This document shows positions 48,396-60,789 of a DNA stretch of 64,000 bases, in pieces. The number at the start of each line of letters is the position of its first letter. Positions within the stretch are counted from its first letter, which is position 1. Under the pieces are notes generated by a model. It was not told where the DNA came from. It saw only the letters and a program-made list of their open reading frames with translations, and ran no database searches. The stretch is from Quillaja saponaria (taxonomy: Eukaryota > Streptophyta > Magnoliopsida > Fabales > Quillajaceae). The DNA lies in assembly GCA_029379385.1 (NCBI GenBank), contig CM055613.1, positions 25,517,652-25,581,651 of the forward strand. The letters run 5' to 3'. A program made the translations under genes and the position numbers.

Positions 48396-49663
48396 TAATT
48401 GTAGGTTTTAGTTCACTCAACAGTCTCCAACTTGTTAAGAGAGGAAAAATTCATTCTACAACTCCATCATCAATAGAAGAAAATTAATTTCGAGTACAAA
48501 GTAGCAATTATAATTATTGTACTTATTGTATTTTCATTAAATATAATGATGATGATAATAGCATTTGTATTTCTCCATAATTTCACTTTGAGTAACACTA
48601 GACTAGTTTGAAAACAATGATTAACTACTTCGTTTAAGTGAAATGAAAAGTTTTGATATACAAAACTTCTTCTTCAAACTTTTTGTTTCCATCAGTTGTC
48701 TATTTTAATGAAACGATGTTCATCATTATTAGATAGCTTAGTTGAAAACACACTAAATTGCTTTTAGCAACTTGACTGAGAATCAGTAGATAGCCATTTC
48801 ATTCTTGAGCATCAGATGTTCACCTAATGATCAATTGATTCACTTCCACTTGCATTTGAGCACTTGACATAATTTACTAATGTTTAGTTGAAATTCCTGT
48901 ATCAACTTTTGATAAGTTCCATTTGATTTCGATGAAAGTCCTCTAAAATTGATTTCTCATTCTTTTCCAGTTTAATTCAGCACATGTAAAATAAAAAAAT
49001 GGATGGAATTGAGATTCAAAAATTATTTTTTGATTATCAAAATACACTTTTAAGAAAAAGTCAAATTTAATAATTGACTCAACATCGTGGTTGCCTATAA
49101 TTTCTTAGAGTAGTAGATCTTAACCCAACACACTATTGCTAATGGAGTTTGGAATGTTGGCTGCAAGGAAGCTAAAGGCACAAATTTATTGTACACAAGA
49201 TTAGGAACAAAGTGTATCAATCAAAAACACCAAAAATGAAGGAGAAAGGCCTGGAAAAAGAAGAGAAGAAAAAAACTACTAAAGCTCAAGGACACTGAGT
49301 ATATCTATGGAAAAACAACTCATATGTTAAAATATATATATATATATATATAACAATAATTTTGAAACTTAATACTAACACAATGCAAAATCAGAACTCC
49401 CATCTTCAAGATACAAACTCCAAGTTAATTGAGCAATTAGAGTTTGCATTCTTAAGATAGGGACTCCAAATTTGAGCATTTCACTTTTTGTTTTTTTTTT
49501 CTCAACCACTACTTGTAATAATTTTTTTTTTCAATAAAAATTTAATTTTTCAACCGAATAACTAATTTCCAGAAAAGCTATACTTATAATTAATTCTCTA
49601 ATTTAATTGGAACTCCAAGATGACTGTGCAGTTGGCAAGTTCTTTTGTGTGTCGGCATTATTA
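48396..49663. other. Unassigned stretch
   Basis: AT-rich, no long frame, no terminal repeats recognised. An (AT)n microsatellite lies at 49329-49352. Confidence 0.5.
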
Positions 49664-50950
49664 TCTATAGTATATATAAAAGTGGCTTAATTCTATATTT
49701 TTTTTTATTTCCTTAAATACCGTCATGAGGTTTTTTTAATTACATAGTTACCTTGAGTCATTATTTTGTTACAAATAAACAATTTCTGTTTCTTTTTTTC
49801 CTAGTTCTTGTCTATTTTAATGTCAATAAAATTGTAATTATTTTATAACTATTAATTTCTTTTTTACTAATTCTTTTTAATCTTAACAAATGTACAATTA
49901 TATGTCAATAGTAATTAAGATTAATGTTCTCAATCTTTTTGTTTAATAAGTTCCTAATAATCATAATTTTTTGAATTCTTCTCAAATTTATAAATTAAAA
50001 TTTTTAAAAATTGTTATGAAATATAAAAAAAAAATATGGAGAGTATAATTTCTTTTGATTATAATATTATTATTTTAACTTTTAATTCATAATTATTTTA
50101 TATTTTTCAATTATTATATGTCAATAGTAGTTAACATTGAATTTATTTTTATTTTTTTTTGGTTTAATAAGTTTCTAATAATTATAATATTTTTTTAGTT
50201 CATCTCAAATTTATGAAATTTTTTTTTCTTCTAAATACTATGAATTAAGAAAATATTAAGAGTATAGTTTTCATATTTATAATTTTATTATTTTAACTTT
50301 TAATTCTTCTTCCATCTTAAGAATTAAAAATATATATATGAATTTCCGAATTTAATTTTTTTTGTTAAATTTATCTTTTTGTTTATGAATATAAAAATAG
50401 TTTACTAGACAAAATTTTATTTTCTTAAATACTCTTTTAGTTGTTATTTTACTTCAAATAGACTATTTATTTTATTTTAATTTTTTACTTCTTTTTTAAT
50501 TCTTCTTCATTTTATTATTAATAGGATTGTAATTGATTTATGATAATTGATATTTTTTTGTCCTCATTCTTTTTAATATTAGTAAATCTATAATTTGTCA
50601 ATAATCATATATCAACAATAATAAAGAATGAAATTTTCAATTTTTTAATTTAATAGATTAAAAATAATTAGAAAATGATAAATTAATTTTATAAATGTGC
50701 TATGGATTAAAATAAATATTAAGAATATAACTTCTATGATTAAAATATTAATGTGTTAATTTTTCTTCCAATCTTTAAATTTTTTTAAATAAAAAATTAT
50801 GTTTTTTTATTATGTATTGAAACTTTTAATATATTTATCTATTTGTTAAATGTCATTAACATGGAGTATTATTTTTTATTAATTATAATTTTTTAATATG
50901 TAAATATCATAAGCACGATTCACATGCAACACATGTGCCATGAAAGCTAG
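49664..50950 (+). mobile_element. Helitron-like non-autonomous element
   Basis: Begins TCTATAGTATATATAAAAGTG, similar to the 5' end of many plant Helitrons, and ends GAAAGCTAG, fitting the CTRR rule. The left flanking base is A and the right is T, the expected insertion site. A hairpin (CACATG at 50921-50926, loop CAACA, CATGTG at 50932-50937) lies 13 bases before the 3' end. The inside is extremely AT-rich, contains three diverged blocks with ATATGTCAATAGTA and TTTAATAAGTT motifs (about 49850-49970, 50100-50220, 50570-50680), and has no Rep/helicase coding sequence. Confidence 0.65.
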
Positions 50951-53499
50951 TTCATTTATAAGTCTAACTCACACATACATTTCATGTATTTGTAACTTTT
51001 CTAGGAATTTGTGCATGTTAGTTGTTATAATTATGGTAATGCATGCTTGGTATTATATTTCAAACAGCGGGTGTCTGAGCTTATAGTTGATCATGCGAAC
51101 TCCAATATTATTTTTTTGTTTTGTTTGGTGTTAGTTTAGGGTTAGGCTTAGGTGCTACATTTTGGATTTTACTTGAAATTTAATATTTTATGGAAATAAA
51201 AAAAATTTATAGTTTTTTTTTTTTATAGCATTTCGTTTTTTGGCAATTAGTTGAAAATTTAAATTTATTGAAATAAAAAAAAAATACTTATAAGTCGTGT
51301 TAAACCATAAAATACAAAATTTGTAACCAAAAAAAAAAAAAAAAAACGTAAGTGTATTGCTCAAATTTGGATTCCCCGTGATGTGAGACAATATTATTAT
51401 TATATGAGAATTTATTGTTACATGTTATTATATGTTTTACTATGTAAAACTATAATTTAGGGATTTATTTATTATTATTTACTATTTTTTTTTTGATTTT
51501 ATGTTATTTACATTTTTATAATAGGATTTTATATAAAGCCTATATAAATGTTTAATATACACTTGTTTAAGGATCTTTTGACAAATTGAATATTGATTTC
51601 ATGTTTGCAAGTTTCTCAAACTCTAATTTCATCTAATTCTCCCTATTTCCCAATTTTCTCATATTGTTTGACATCAAATTTGTTATCTGAGTTGAAATTC
51701 CTGACTTACAAACACTAGAAAAAAAAATTACTAAAATCCATTGCAAACCATCTTAGTTGACTCTTCTTTGCAGTTTACCACCTTACACTGCTGCAATACC
51801 TCATCTTCCCTTCTTCCAAAGATGGCACTTGAACTGCTTAAAACCAAAAAATTAGTCAACATTTTATTTTCTCTTTCTGACATAACTAGTGACATCGGAA
51901 GTGTCTGATCTATGATTTACCCAAAAAAATAAAATACACTCAACTGACACTATAGTTGTTCTCAAGTGTCCACACTCTGTCAAAGATTGGCACATGGTAG
52001 CACCACTCATCTATGCTCTAAACACCAGCGCATCACTAACTGCTTCCTAGTACATATTAGAGGACCACCAAGTTGAATCTTAGCCCAATATGCAATCCAT
52101 TTGATTTTTGGACCCAAGCCATGCATGAGGCACAACTCAATAGGTTCAAAGTTCCATACATAGCTTCGGCCATTCCGCCATCAACTAAGTCTCATACCCC
52201 TTTTTGTATTACTCTTTCATGTTTTTTTTTTTCGGTGGTTGAATCCCCATTTTAGTTTATAAAATAAAAGAGAGAAAAAGAAACTGAAAAATGAAAATCA
52301 TGACATGACAACATGAATTATCCTATTATGCCTTTTTACATAGATCTAAACTTATTATTCTAGTACATGTTGATGATCTGTCCAAAAGTTTTCATATTTT
52401 ACTGTTGAATTTTCTACAATTTAGTTTAGTGATGATACTCAATCTAGAATTATTGAAATATTAGCAAACATCATTATTCGCTTTCCTCAAAATACATCAA
52501 GGATCCTTGTTATCTTTGAGTTACCTGTGTCATATCTTGATTATGGACTCTAAATCTTTGTAGATCTAGGTATCTTTCTCATGATAACTTTTACATTGTT
52601 CGCTCGGCTTTAGTTTATATTTCGTATTTAGAAAATTAGGGGAATGGGTATTCTCTGGTCGATTTGTAAATGCATTGGCATATTATCTTAGTTATTACCC
52701 GAAAGTCCATTTGCATTGAGTCTTATGGATTTTCAATGCCTTTCTTAACTCCAAAATCCTGATACCATAGAGTCTATTATTGAATATGCTCCCAGTCACA
52801 TTAGTAATTTTGGACAAAATATGGATTCTTTGTATGTAAATTCATTATCACATTACATTAGTTTTCTCCCCCATTGCAACCCAACCAACAGTTCACATGT
52901 TTAAATGTGTACAAGAATTAAGCCAGAATCCTAAGTTGAAACAATTGCTCAAAAATTTTATTGTTCACGACCATTTGGTTATTTATGTACTAAGACATTC
53001 AAAGGCTGAAATCTCATGATCAAATTAGTTTGGCCAAACTTTTATTTAGTGTGTGATGTGTGATGTGTGATATGGGATGGCTAATGTAGGTTTTAGTAAA
53101 CCATTAGGGTATTGATGGGGAAACTACTAATCTTCTATATAAAGGTATGTCTTAGTTTCTTATTGCTCACTGAGTAAGCCAATAAAATTTTAAAGATCAA
53201 GAAGGAAAAATACATAGTGCAATATTTCATCTTGCTGTAGAAAGCTCTTTGATTAATTTAGATTCGATTGCATTATTCATTATGAAGTACTTCAAAAAAT
53301 GTGTCTCTTTCTAATTCACTATCAAGTGTTTTATAATTTATCTATGTATGTTGTTATTGGAGCTTTGAGTCATTTTTGAACTACTATATCATCTACTACT
53401 CATAAATTAACATATAGAAGTGTGGCAAGTAAATGTGATCCTAGACATAGGTTTTAATTCATTACAATATTGTTACATTGTGAAATTTTTGAACAAGAC
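50951..53499. other. Unassigned stretch
   Basis: No supported gene. It holds homopolymer runs (about 51322-51345), a TGTGATG minisatellite at 53050-53073, and a TATA-like CTATATAAAGG at about 53137-53147 with no recognisable transcript. A 20-residue copia-RT-like reading near 52340-52400 was judged too weak to call. Confidence 0.5.
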
Positions 53500-54337
53500 A
53501 TAAAAATCCATAAATATTCCTCCCCTCATACATCATAAAATTTTTGGAACATCTTGAATACATATTCATTTTTTCAAATATGTTATTTTAGAAAGTAGGA
53601 CATGCTAGTAATTATTTTGTAATTTATACTACGTTATCCTTAATTTCGCTTTGGAATGGAACAAAATAAAATAAAAGGAAAACAAATAAATAGTTGTCAA
53701 TGAAAATTCAAATGATATGAATAGAACTTCTAATCTTATTTGGTAAGTAAGTATTATGAGTTTTGCATGTTTGATAGCTAAACAATTCTTTAAGGCAAGT
53801 GTTACCACCTAAGCCTCTTATTTAGTTGGATACAACTGAGGGAAGCTTTTTCCTTTATATAATGATCAAATTCAAAAGTCTATTAAAAAAATTCATTTTA
53901 CATCAATTATGTTGGAGTTTTATTTTCTTCATTACTAATCAATCTTTTCTCTTGTTTTTGAAAGTTTCAAGAATTGCATGAAATTTTGACATGTAGATTC
54001 TTCTATTTTTTATGGTGGTGACGACTATAAGGTTGCTTCCAATTCAAACTTGAAGTTTTTGTTGAAAATAATATCTCACTACAGGAAAAAAATATTATCT
54101 GTGTCCTATCACATGCTGACATTTATAGTCACTATGTTATCGATAATATGCCATGTTGCTAATAGGGGAATGCAAATGTTGTAGTTGCAAATATTTTTAT
54201 ATGCAATAACTGACTACAGACAAAATATCTTCGTCTATATAAGCAAAAGCATATGCATTTCTTTAATAATCTAAAAGTTTATTAATGAGAAAGGTCTTGA
54301 TGCATAAACCCAGTTGCTGATAATTATATATGACAAG

Positions 54338-54340
54338 GAT
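54338..54340 (+). repeat. Target-site duplication GAT of the CACTA element (left)
   Basis: GAT precedes CACTTCAAG here and follows TTTTGTAATG at 56537-56539. Three-base duplications are the rule for CACTA elements. Confidence 0.65.
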
Positions 54341-54734
54341 CACTTCAAGAAACTACAGTAATGTCGACAACGAAACCATTGTCAGCAATAAGCTATCAGT
54401 AGTAATAATTATTATCGATAGAAAATAAAGTTTATTGATAATGATTATTATTCCATTAATAACAAGCTTTGTTGTCGGCATTAACACACATCCTATGGGT
54501 AGTAGTCATATGAGTTAGCATAATTATGCACGAAAATACTATCAACAGTGATATCTTTACTAGCAAAAGGTATTTGTTGTCGGGAAAATACATAGTTTTA
54601 ATATTTTTGCCAACAGTGGACTAATTATTACTGACAGTGTTTTGCTATCTGCAATAATATGCCTTAATTCTAGCATGTATTTTTCCCCTTCCTTGTCTTA
54701 TCTAAAAATCCTCATTTCTGAATTGCCAGTCTTT

Positions 54735-55222
54735 CTCGTGAAGGAAATAGTGTAGAACCAATAAGTTTTCTTCTACCTCTCTTATTTTTTTCCCGAACGT
54801 CTTCATTGCACCTTTTTCCTTCATCATCCCCTTAACTCTTGCCATAAAGGGAAGGATGTTGATCTTACGTTCTTATGGAGCACAAACATGAAAAATTCTA
54901 AAAGCGGCTATCCCTCTTTGGCCTATAATTTTAGTTTTGACTCTTCGCTCTTGGCCTCTAGTACTCGCATCCTATTGAAATCTTCCATTTTGGTTTTGTC
55001 TCTAGTAAGACCTTTATTTTCTTTCTTTATGCCTATTTATGCTTATGTATATGGTGGTTTGGCAAAGATTTGGAGCATGTTCATTTCAAGTCAAAATACA
55101 AATTTTTTTTTTTGTGAGCACTTTTTTTTTTTAAGTTTTCTTGCCTCTTAATCTGTTGACTCTATAAGCTTCATTTTTGGTGCTAGGCTATGCCCGAGAT
55201 TTTGTCCAAAGTTCGACCAATA
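54735..55222 (+). other. Captured gene-like leader upstream of the E2 exon
   Basis: Pyrimidine-rich sequence with a hydrophobic open piece (54888-55151). Its first 230 bases recur in copy 1 (48150-48395). Plant genes for this E2 class often have a 5' leader intron, so this may be their 5' untranslated region. That is inference from position. Confidence 0.4.
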
Positions 55223-55292
55223 ATGTCATTAAATCGCATCTAGAAAAAGCTCAAGGATTTGCAACAAGATCCTCGTACCTCATGTAGTGCTG
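55223..55292 (+). pseudogene. Captured first coding exon of a ubiquitin-conjugating enzyme E2 (UBC8/10/28-like)
   Basis: From the ATG at 55223 the translation reads MSLNRI, a stop, then KKLKDLQQDPRTSCSAG, ending at a GT splice donor (GTATGT at 55293). Plant E2 enzymes of the UBC8/UBC10 group start with RILKELKDLQKDPPTSCSAG after a short Met-Ala-Ser-Lys, with an intron at the same place (family knowledge). E2s carry activated ubiquitin on a cysteine, but that catalytic part is absent here. Following sequence (55293-55700) looks like intron, and no second exon is found. The fragment is dead because of the internal stop. It lies inside the CACTA element, so it was probably captured. Confidence 0.75.
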
Positions 55293-56536
55293 GTATGTTC
55301 CCCATCCCCAGTTCAATACATGATTTTCTGATTTTAGTGTTCATAACTACCAAACTTAAGTTTTTGCTTAAGTTCATCTCATGAAAGTCACCACCAAATA
55401 ACTTGTTAGCCTTTCTTACCCAAAAAAAATTGAACTTGTTTGTCTAAACTATAGAACATTTCCACAGGTTCCCATTTGTGCATGATTTTTAGTGCCCTTT
55501 TGGTTGATTTGGTTTCTTATGAAATATTATTGCTTGCAAGTGTTGATTGTTTGCTACTAGATTTTGATCAGTGAGTCTTACCCTTTTTAAAATCTCAAAC
55601 TGGCTTTATGGATGTTGATGTTTGGTCATTCACATGCTCTCAGATTTGTTATTTTAATTTGTTGCCCTTATAATATTTTCACTTTTATTATAGGAGTTTA
55701 ATAAAGCGACATCAAATCTTATGATTACTAGGCCTAGGTATACTTAGAGCTATATTAAATATGTTTTGGATTAATCTAGGAGGTTGGTTAAACAATGCAA
55801 AGTTCAATAGAGTTTGCTTGTTTCTTTGCTAGAAGTTTTGCAAGTCAATTTCCTTCCCAGAGAGTGTGCATAAGCTTTTTCTCCACAAAGCTACCTAGAC
55901 TACACCTACAACTAATTATCTAATTTTCCCCTCCTCCTTGAAGTATCCATTTAATTTGTAATGATAACACCTTAGCATCTACTCAAGTAATTACCTTATC
56001 ATTTACACTACATCTAAATTAATATCCTTTATTTCTTCCTAATGACTGATGAATAATTGTCTGAACCCACTTCAGTTAAAAAAATTGTTGGTATTTATAA
56101 TGAGTGAGGAAATTTCTGCCTAAGATTTAGATTTTGGTTAGGGTTCTTTTCTGTATTTTGAACTTAAAAGTTATAGATGTGCCCTTTTGGTATGCTGATA
56201 TTGTACCCATCCGAGGTAGTATAAAATGGTTCTCTTACAATATAAACAAGTAATTCTTTAAGAACACCTATCTATGTGCATTATAATTTAGCACCAACTT
56301 TATTTAAACAATGTTGTTGGTAGTAAGTATTATTGGTTGTTGGTGATACTATACATTATCGATAACAACATCGCGGACAGTCTATTTCCAAAAGGGTACT
56401 GTAGGCAATGATTATTGCCGACAGGGTATTGTAGACAATGCTTATTCCTGATAGTAACCTACACATTACCAAAAGTAATCTGCTGTAAGCAATGAGATAG
56501 ATTTTACTTTCCACAATGTGATAGTTTTTTGTAATG

Positions 56537-57009
56537 GATGACCACATAGAAAAGTAGACATAAATAACTTCAATTTGTTTTGCAAGTTATCAATGTTTGT
56601 TATCTGTTGTCATTGATAGACACTAGACTATCATATATAGTAATTGATTTTTTTTTCTTGGTAATCTATTAAATAACAAATTTATCCTCAAATCAAGTAT
56701 AGAAAATACTGCATTTATAAAAATATCATTCTACAAATATAAATTGTCCAACTATATATATAATTCAAATAGTGTAGAAATCTACATTGTCCAACACTAA
56801 GTACATAATAAGCAACACTATGCATCTCTTATATTCAGATCAACATCTTCATACTCATGATCTAAAGGGCCATGGTGTAGTTGTGAAATGGTCAAAAAAT
56901 GAGCAATATCCTAAAAGAAGACTCTGAATAACTTTGAAATCACATATAGCTAAGTTATTAAGGTTATAACTAATTAGAAAAACCACATGTGCATGAAACC
57001 CATACCTAT
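56537..57009 (+). repeat. Right flank block shared with 60340-60790
   Basis: AAATAACTTCAATTTGTTTTGCAAGTTATCAA and the following 350 bases (through TCCAACACTAAGTACATAATAAGCAAC) recur at 60340-60660 in the same orientation. No coding content. Confidence 0.8.
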
Positions 57010-57350
57010 AATCCAAATTAGAAACTGTTTCTTCTTAGAAGTCTTATTTGTCCCTACAGATGTGCCTCTATTTTACAATTTTTCCCTAAAGCAAAATCTT
57101 CAAATTTTATAACTAGAAATGCTCAGTTGTGCGTAAGACTCACAACATTGTTCTAAATTAGAAACCAGTTCTTCCAACAAATCTTATTAGACACTGTTTC
57201 TTCCTACAAGTCTTTTCATCATCATGGATGTGCCAGTACCCCCCTGCCCTTTAATTGAACATCTATTTTATGATTTTCCCTCTCGGACCCTTGTTTTCAA
57301 AAGTTTTAACTAGAAATGGTCACTTGTGCATAGAACTCACAAAGTTGATC
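57010..57350 (-). repeat. Inverted part of the first ~165-bp tandem array (about 2 units)
   Basis: On the minus strand these units match the repeat that follows on the plus strand, for example GGGACAAATAAGACTTCT then AGAAACAGTTTCTAATTTGG. They form a subfamily with GTGAGTCTTACGCACAA where the direct units have GGATGAATTTATGCATG. The switch of direction lies near 57350. Confidence 0.75.
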
Positions 57351-59660
57351 CAAATTTGGAACTTTGAAAATTAGGGTTGGGACAAAATAGTAAAATAGTT
57401 CTCCATTTGATGAGCTTAGGATATCGGGACATCTGTGGGGAATGAATAAGAACTATAGCAGTAATTATCTCTCATTTGGATCAGCCTTGATAATTTTTGC
57501 ATGTATATGCCTTCTAGCCTAGAAGCTTTAAAAATTAAGGTTCGAGGAGTAAAATGGTAAAACAATCCTCCTTTACATGAGCTGGGAATACGGAGACGTC
57601 AGTGGAAACAAATAAGAACTATATAAGGGCAAACAAATTTTCGTTTGGATCAACCAAAATGAATTTATCCATGTATATGCTTTCTAGGCTAGAAACTTTA
57701 AAAATCAGAGTTTAGGGACAAAATGGTAAACCAGTGCTCTATTTGACGAGTCAAAGAAACAAGGATGTCCGTGGAGGCAAATAAGACCTACAAGAATAAT
57801 TTGTTTTTAGTTTGGATCAACTAGGATGAATTTATGCACGTTTAAGCTTTCTAGGATAGAAAGTTTAAAAATTAGGGTTCGAGGGACAAAACAGTCATCT
57901 ACTTGATAAGCTGGGGAAATAGGAATATTTATGGGGATGAATAAGTCTTGTAGTAACTAATAATTTCTCATTTGGAATAACAGGGATGAATTTATGCATG
58001 TTTATTTGTTTAGGCTATAAAGCTTTAAAAATCAGAGTTCAGGTAGTAAAACGGTAAAATAATTCTCTTTTTGACTAGCCTAGGGATACTGGGACGTAAG
58101 TGGTAAATAATATGACTTATAAGAACAAACAATTTCTTGTTTAAATTAACCAGTATGAATTTATTCATGTATATTCTTTCTAGGCTATAAACTTTCTAAA
58201 TAAGGGTTTGGACGATAAAACAGCAAAACAGTCCTCTATTTAACGAGTTAAGGATGCTAGTTCATTCTTAGGGAAGAATAAGACATGTAGGAATAAGAGC
58301 TTTCTCGTTTGGATCAACTAGGATGAATTTATGCATATTTATATGTTATAAAACTTTGAAACTAGAGATTTGAAGGGAGGAGGAGAGAAAAACAGTAAAA
58401 CAATCGTATGTTTGACGAGCCGGGCATACCGGGACATCCGTGTAGATAAAGAACACCTATAGGAACAAATGGTTTCTCTTTTTGATCAAATAGGATGAAT
58501 TTTGTGCACATTTATGCTTTCTAGGCTAAAAACTTAGAAAATTAGGGTTTAGGTGAAAAACGGTAAAACAAATCTCCTTTGGACAAAATGGAAATACTAG
58601 GACATCTGTGGGAATGAATAAGTCGTATAGAAGCAACCGGTTTATTAGTTAGATCAACTAGGAGTAATTTACCCATGTTTATGCTTTCGAGGCTAGAAAC
58701 TTTAAAATTGGGGTTCGAGGGACAAAATAGTAAATAATCCTTTGTTTGACAAGCCAGGGTTATAGGAGCAAATTTTTTCCCATTTGGATTAAATACGATG
58801 AATGTATTAATGCTTATACTTTCTAACCTAGAAACTTCAAAAATCAGGGTTTCGGGGACAAACAAAAATTAGTCATTCGTTTCACTAGCTAGAGATACCG
58901 AGATGTTAGAGGGGACTGATAAGACATGTAAAAACAAGTAATTTCTCGTTTGGATCAACCAGGATGAATTCATTTATGTATATGCTTTATAGGCTAGAAA
59001 CTTTGAAAATAGGGGCTTGAGGGATAAAATAGTAAATAGAGTCCTCTGTTTGACAATCTGAAGATAGTAGGATTTTCGTAAGGATGAATAAGACCTATAA
59101 GAACAAACAGTTTCTCATTTAGATTCACTGGGATGAATTTATTCATGCTTATACTTTCTACGTTATGAACTTTGAAAATTGTGGTTCGTGGCCAAAATGT
59201 TAAAATGCTCTTCTGTTTGAAGAACCAATTATACTGGGACATCAGTGAAGACGAATAACACCTTTAATATCAACGAGGATGAATTTATGCATATATGATT
59301 TCTAGGCTAGAAACTTTGAAAATCGGGGTTAGGGATAGCAAGCTATCCATGAGAATGAATAATACTTGCAAGAACAAATAGTTTCTCATTTGGATTAATT
59401 GGGAAGAATTTATACATGTTTATACTTTCTCAACTAGAAACTTAAAAAATGGTGGTCGGGGTTAAAATGAAAAAATAGTCATCTATTTAAGGAGCTAAGG
59501 ATATTGGGATGTCAGTGGGGATGAATAAGACTTGTAGTAACAAACAGTTTCTCATTTCAATTAACCAAGATGAATTTATGTTAGTTTAATCTTTTTAGCC
59601 TAGAAACTATGAAAATCAGGGTTCGGGGGTGTAAAACAATAAAATAGTCCTCCATTTCAT
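57351..59660 (+). repeat. First ~165-bp tandem array, direct part (about 14 units)
   Basis: The landmark GATGAATTTATNCATG followed by CTAGAAACTTT recurs near 57498, 57660, 57825, 57986, 58151, 58322, 58494, 58661, 58797, 58961, 59131, 59277, 59403 and 59570. Each unit also has AAAATGGTAAAACAGTCCTC, GGACGTCCGTGGGG and TTTCTCGTTTGGATCAAC. Spacing is mostly 160-172, with shorter units where pieces are deleted. Minus-strand open frames here (58542-58865, 58994-59242) are translations of the repeat and not a supported gene. Confidence 0.88.
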
Positions 59661-59664
59661 AATA

Positions 59665-59762
59665 GAGATTTCATTCATCCTCGGCTGCTTCAAATGCCAA
59701 TATTAATGAAGTGCCAGAGGTCTAGCAAGATGATGATGTTGTTATAGATTTTGAGGAGCATT
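59665..59762 (+). pseudogene. Possible C-terminal end of a CACTA transposase
   Basis: A short reading SSAASNANINEVPEV, a stop, then QDDDVVIDFEEH and TAG at 59760-59762. Serine-rich then acidic ends of this kind occur at the end of plant CACTA transposases, and subterminal-repeat-like sequence follows downstream. The stretch is very short and the call is tentative. Confidence 0.3.
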
Positions 59763-59957
59763 AGTTAAGGAACTAGGGATTTATGTATTTAAATTGTATT
59801 TTTGATTGTTTATATTACGAATTTAACTATATTACCTTACAATTTCTAAATAATAACTATTTTGAATAATTTTTGTGAGTTTTGGTACATATAAAAACCA
59901 AAAAATTTATTTTATAATATTTTTTGAACAAGTGTATTTTATAAAAATAGGAAATAC

Positions 59958-59989
<32 letters not shown>

Positions 59990-59990
59990 A
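59763..59990. other. AT-rich 3' non-coding stretch
   Basis: Follows the tentative transposase end. It carries AATAAAAAATAAA-type runs near 59965-59995 and no other content. Confidence 0.4.
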
Positions 59991-60789
59991 ATAAAACAAC
60001 AACAGTAAGTTTGTCTAAAATCACTATTGACAGCCTAATGATGACATAAACCTCTCTTTAATTATTATTACCAATAGCATAAAGCCAACGACAATGCTAT
60101 CTTCAAACAATTACTGCTGATAACCACACTATCAATAGTAAGTATCACTACTGACAACCTCATGTTGATAACACCATCGGCAGTAAGTCTTATTGCTGAT
60201 AGCATGTTAGAAATACATAATACACTACCAACAACAGCATTAATGACAGTTTATTGTCGTTAGGGTACTATAGGCAATGCTTTTTGTCAATAGCAACATG
60301 CGCATTGCTAACAACAATATGATGTGGGCACATTGTCGACACAAATAACTTCAATTTTTTTTGCAAGTTATCAACGTCTATTATCTATTGTTGCTAATAG
60401 TGACAGCACTATAATAGATAGTACTGCTAATTTCCCTTATATTTTTTAATAAAAATTGATTTTTTTTTCCTTTGAAATCTAGCAAATCATAAATTTTATC
60501 CTCAAATCAAGTATAGAAAATATTGTATTTATAAAAGTATTATTCTTCAAATATAAATTATCTAACTACATATATAATTCAAACAGTGTAGAAATCTATA
60601 TTGTCCAACACTAAATACATAATAAGCAACAATATGCATCTCTTATATTCAAATCATCATCCTTATACTCATGATTTTGATGGTTGTGATGTAGTTGTGA
60701 AACGACAAAAAATTGGGCAATATCTTGAAATATGACATTCAATAATTTTGAAATCAATATAGCTACGTTATAATGTTATAACTAATTAG

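Larger units (their letters stand above)
54341..56536 (+). mobile_element. Non-autonomous CACTA element carrying captured gene sequence
   Basis: 2196 bases. Left terminus CACTTCAAGAAACTAC. The right terminus, read in reverse complement, CATTACAAAAAACTA, matches at 12 of 15 positions. Flanked by GAT on both sides. Subterminal regions have short repeats with GTCAGCAATAAG, GTTGTCGG and TTGCCGACAGG cores in both orientations (54360-54660 and 56290-56520). The centre contains gene-like sequence with an E2-type exon at 55223-55292. No transposase is visible inside, so it would need one in trans. Confidence 0.7.
53500..59660 (+). repeat. Large unit U, copy 2 (longest copy)
   Basis: Its left part (53500-54970) matches copy 1. 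Its right part (about 56250-59660) matches 60210-63180. It contains the 2.2-kb CACTA element with a captured E2 exon and the first 165-bp array. It is not shown whether the whole unit is one transposon or a nested composite. Confidence 0.6.

Noticed and set aside
52340..52410. Copia RT-like reading ending in VHVDDLS
   Set aside because: Only the short VDDL motif fits. Flanking frames show no other copia RT, integrase or RNase H motifs, so chance is as likely.
53130..53230. TATA-like CTATATAAAGG as promoter of a host gene
   Set aside because: No open frame, splice-like structure or conserved leader follows within 400 bases.
58542..59242. Two minus-strand open frames of 107 and 82 codons
   Set aside because: They are repeated translations of the 165-bp tandem unit. 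Codon pattern follows the repeat and no domain is present.
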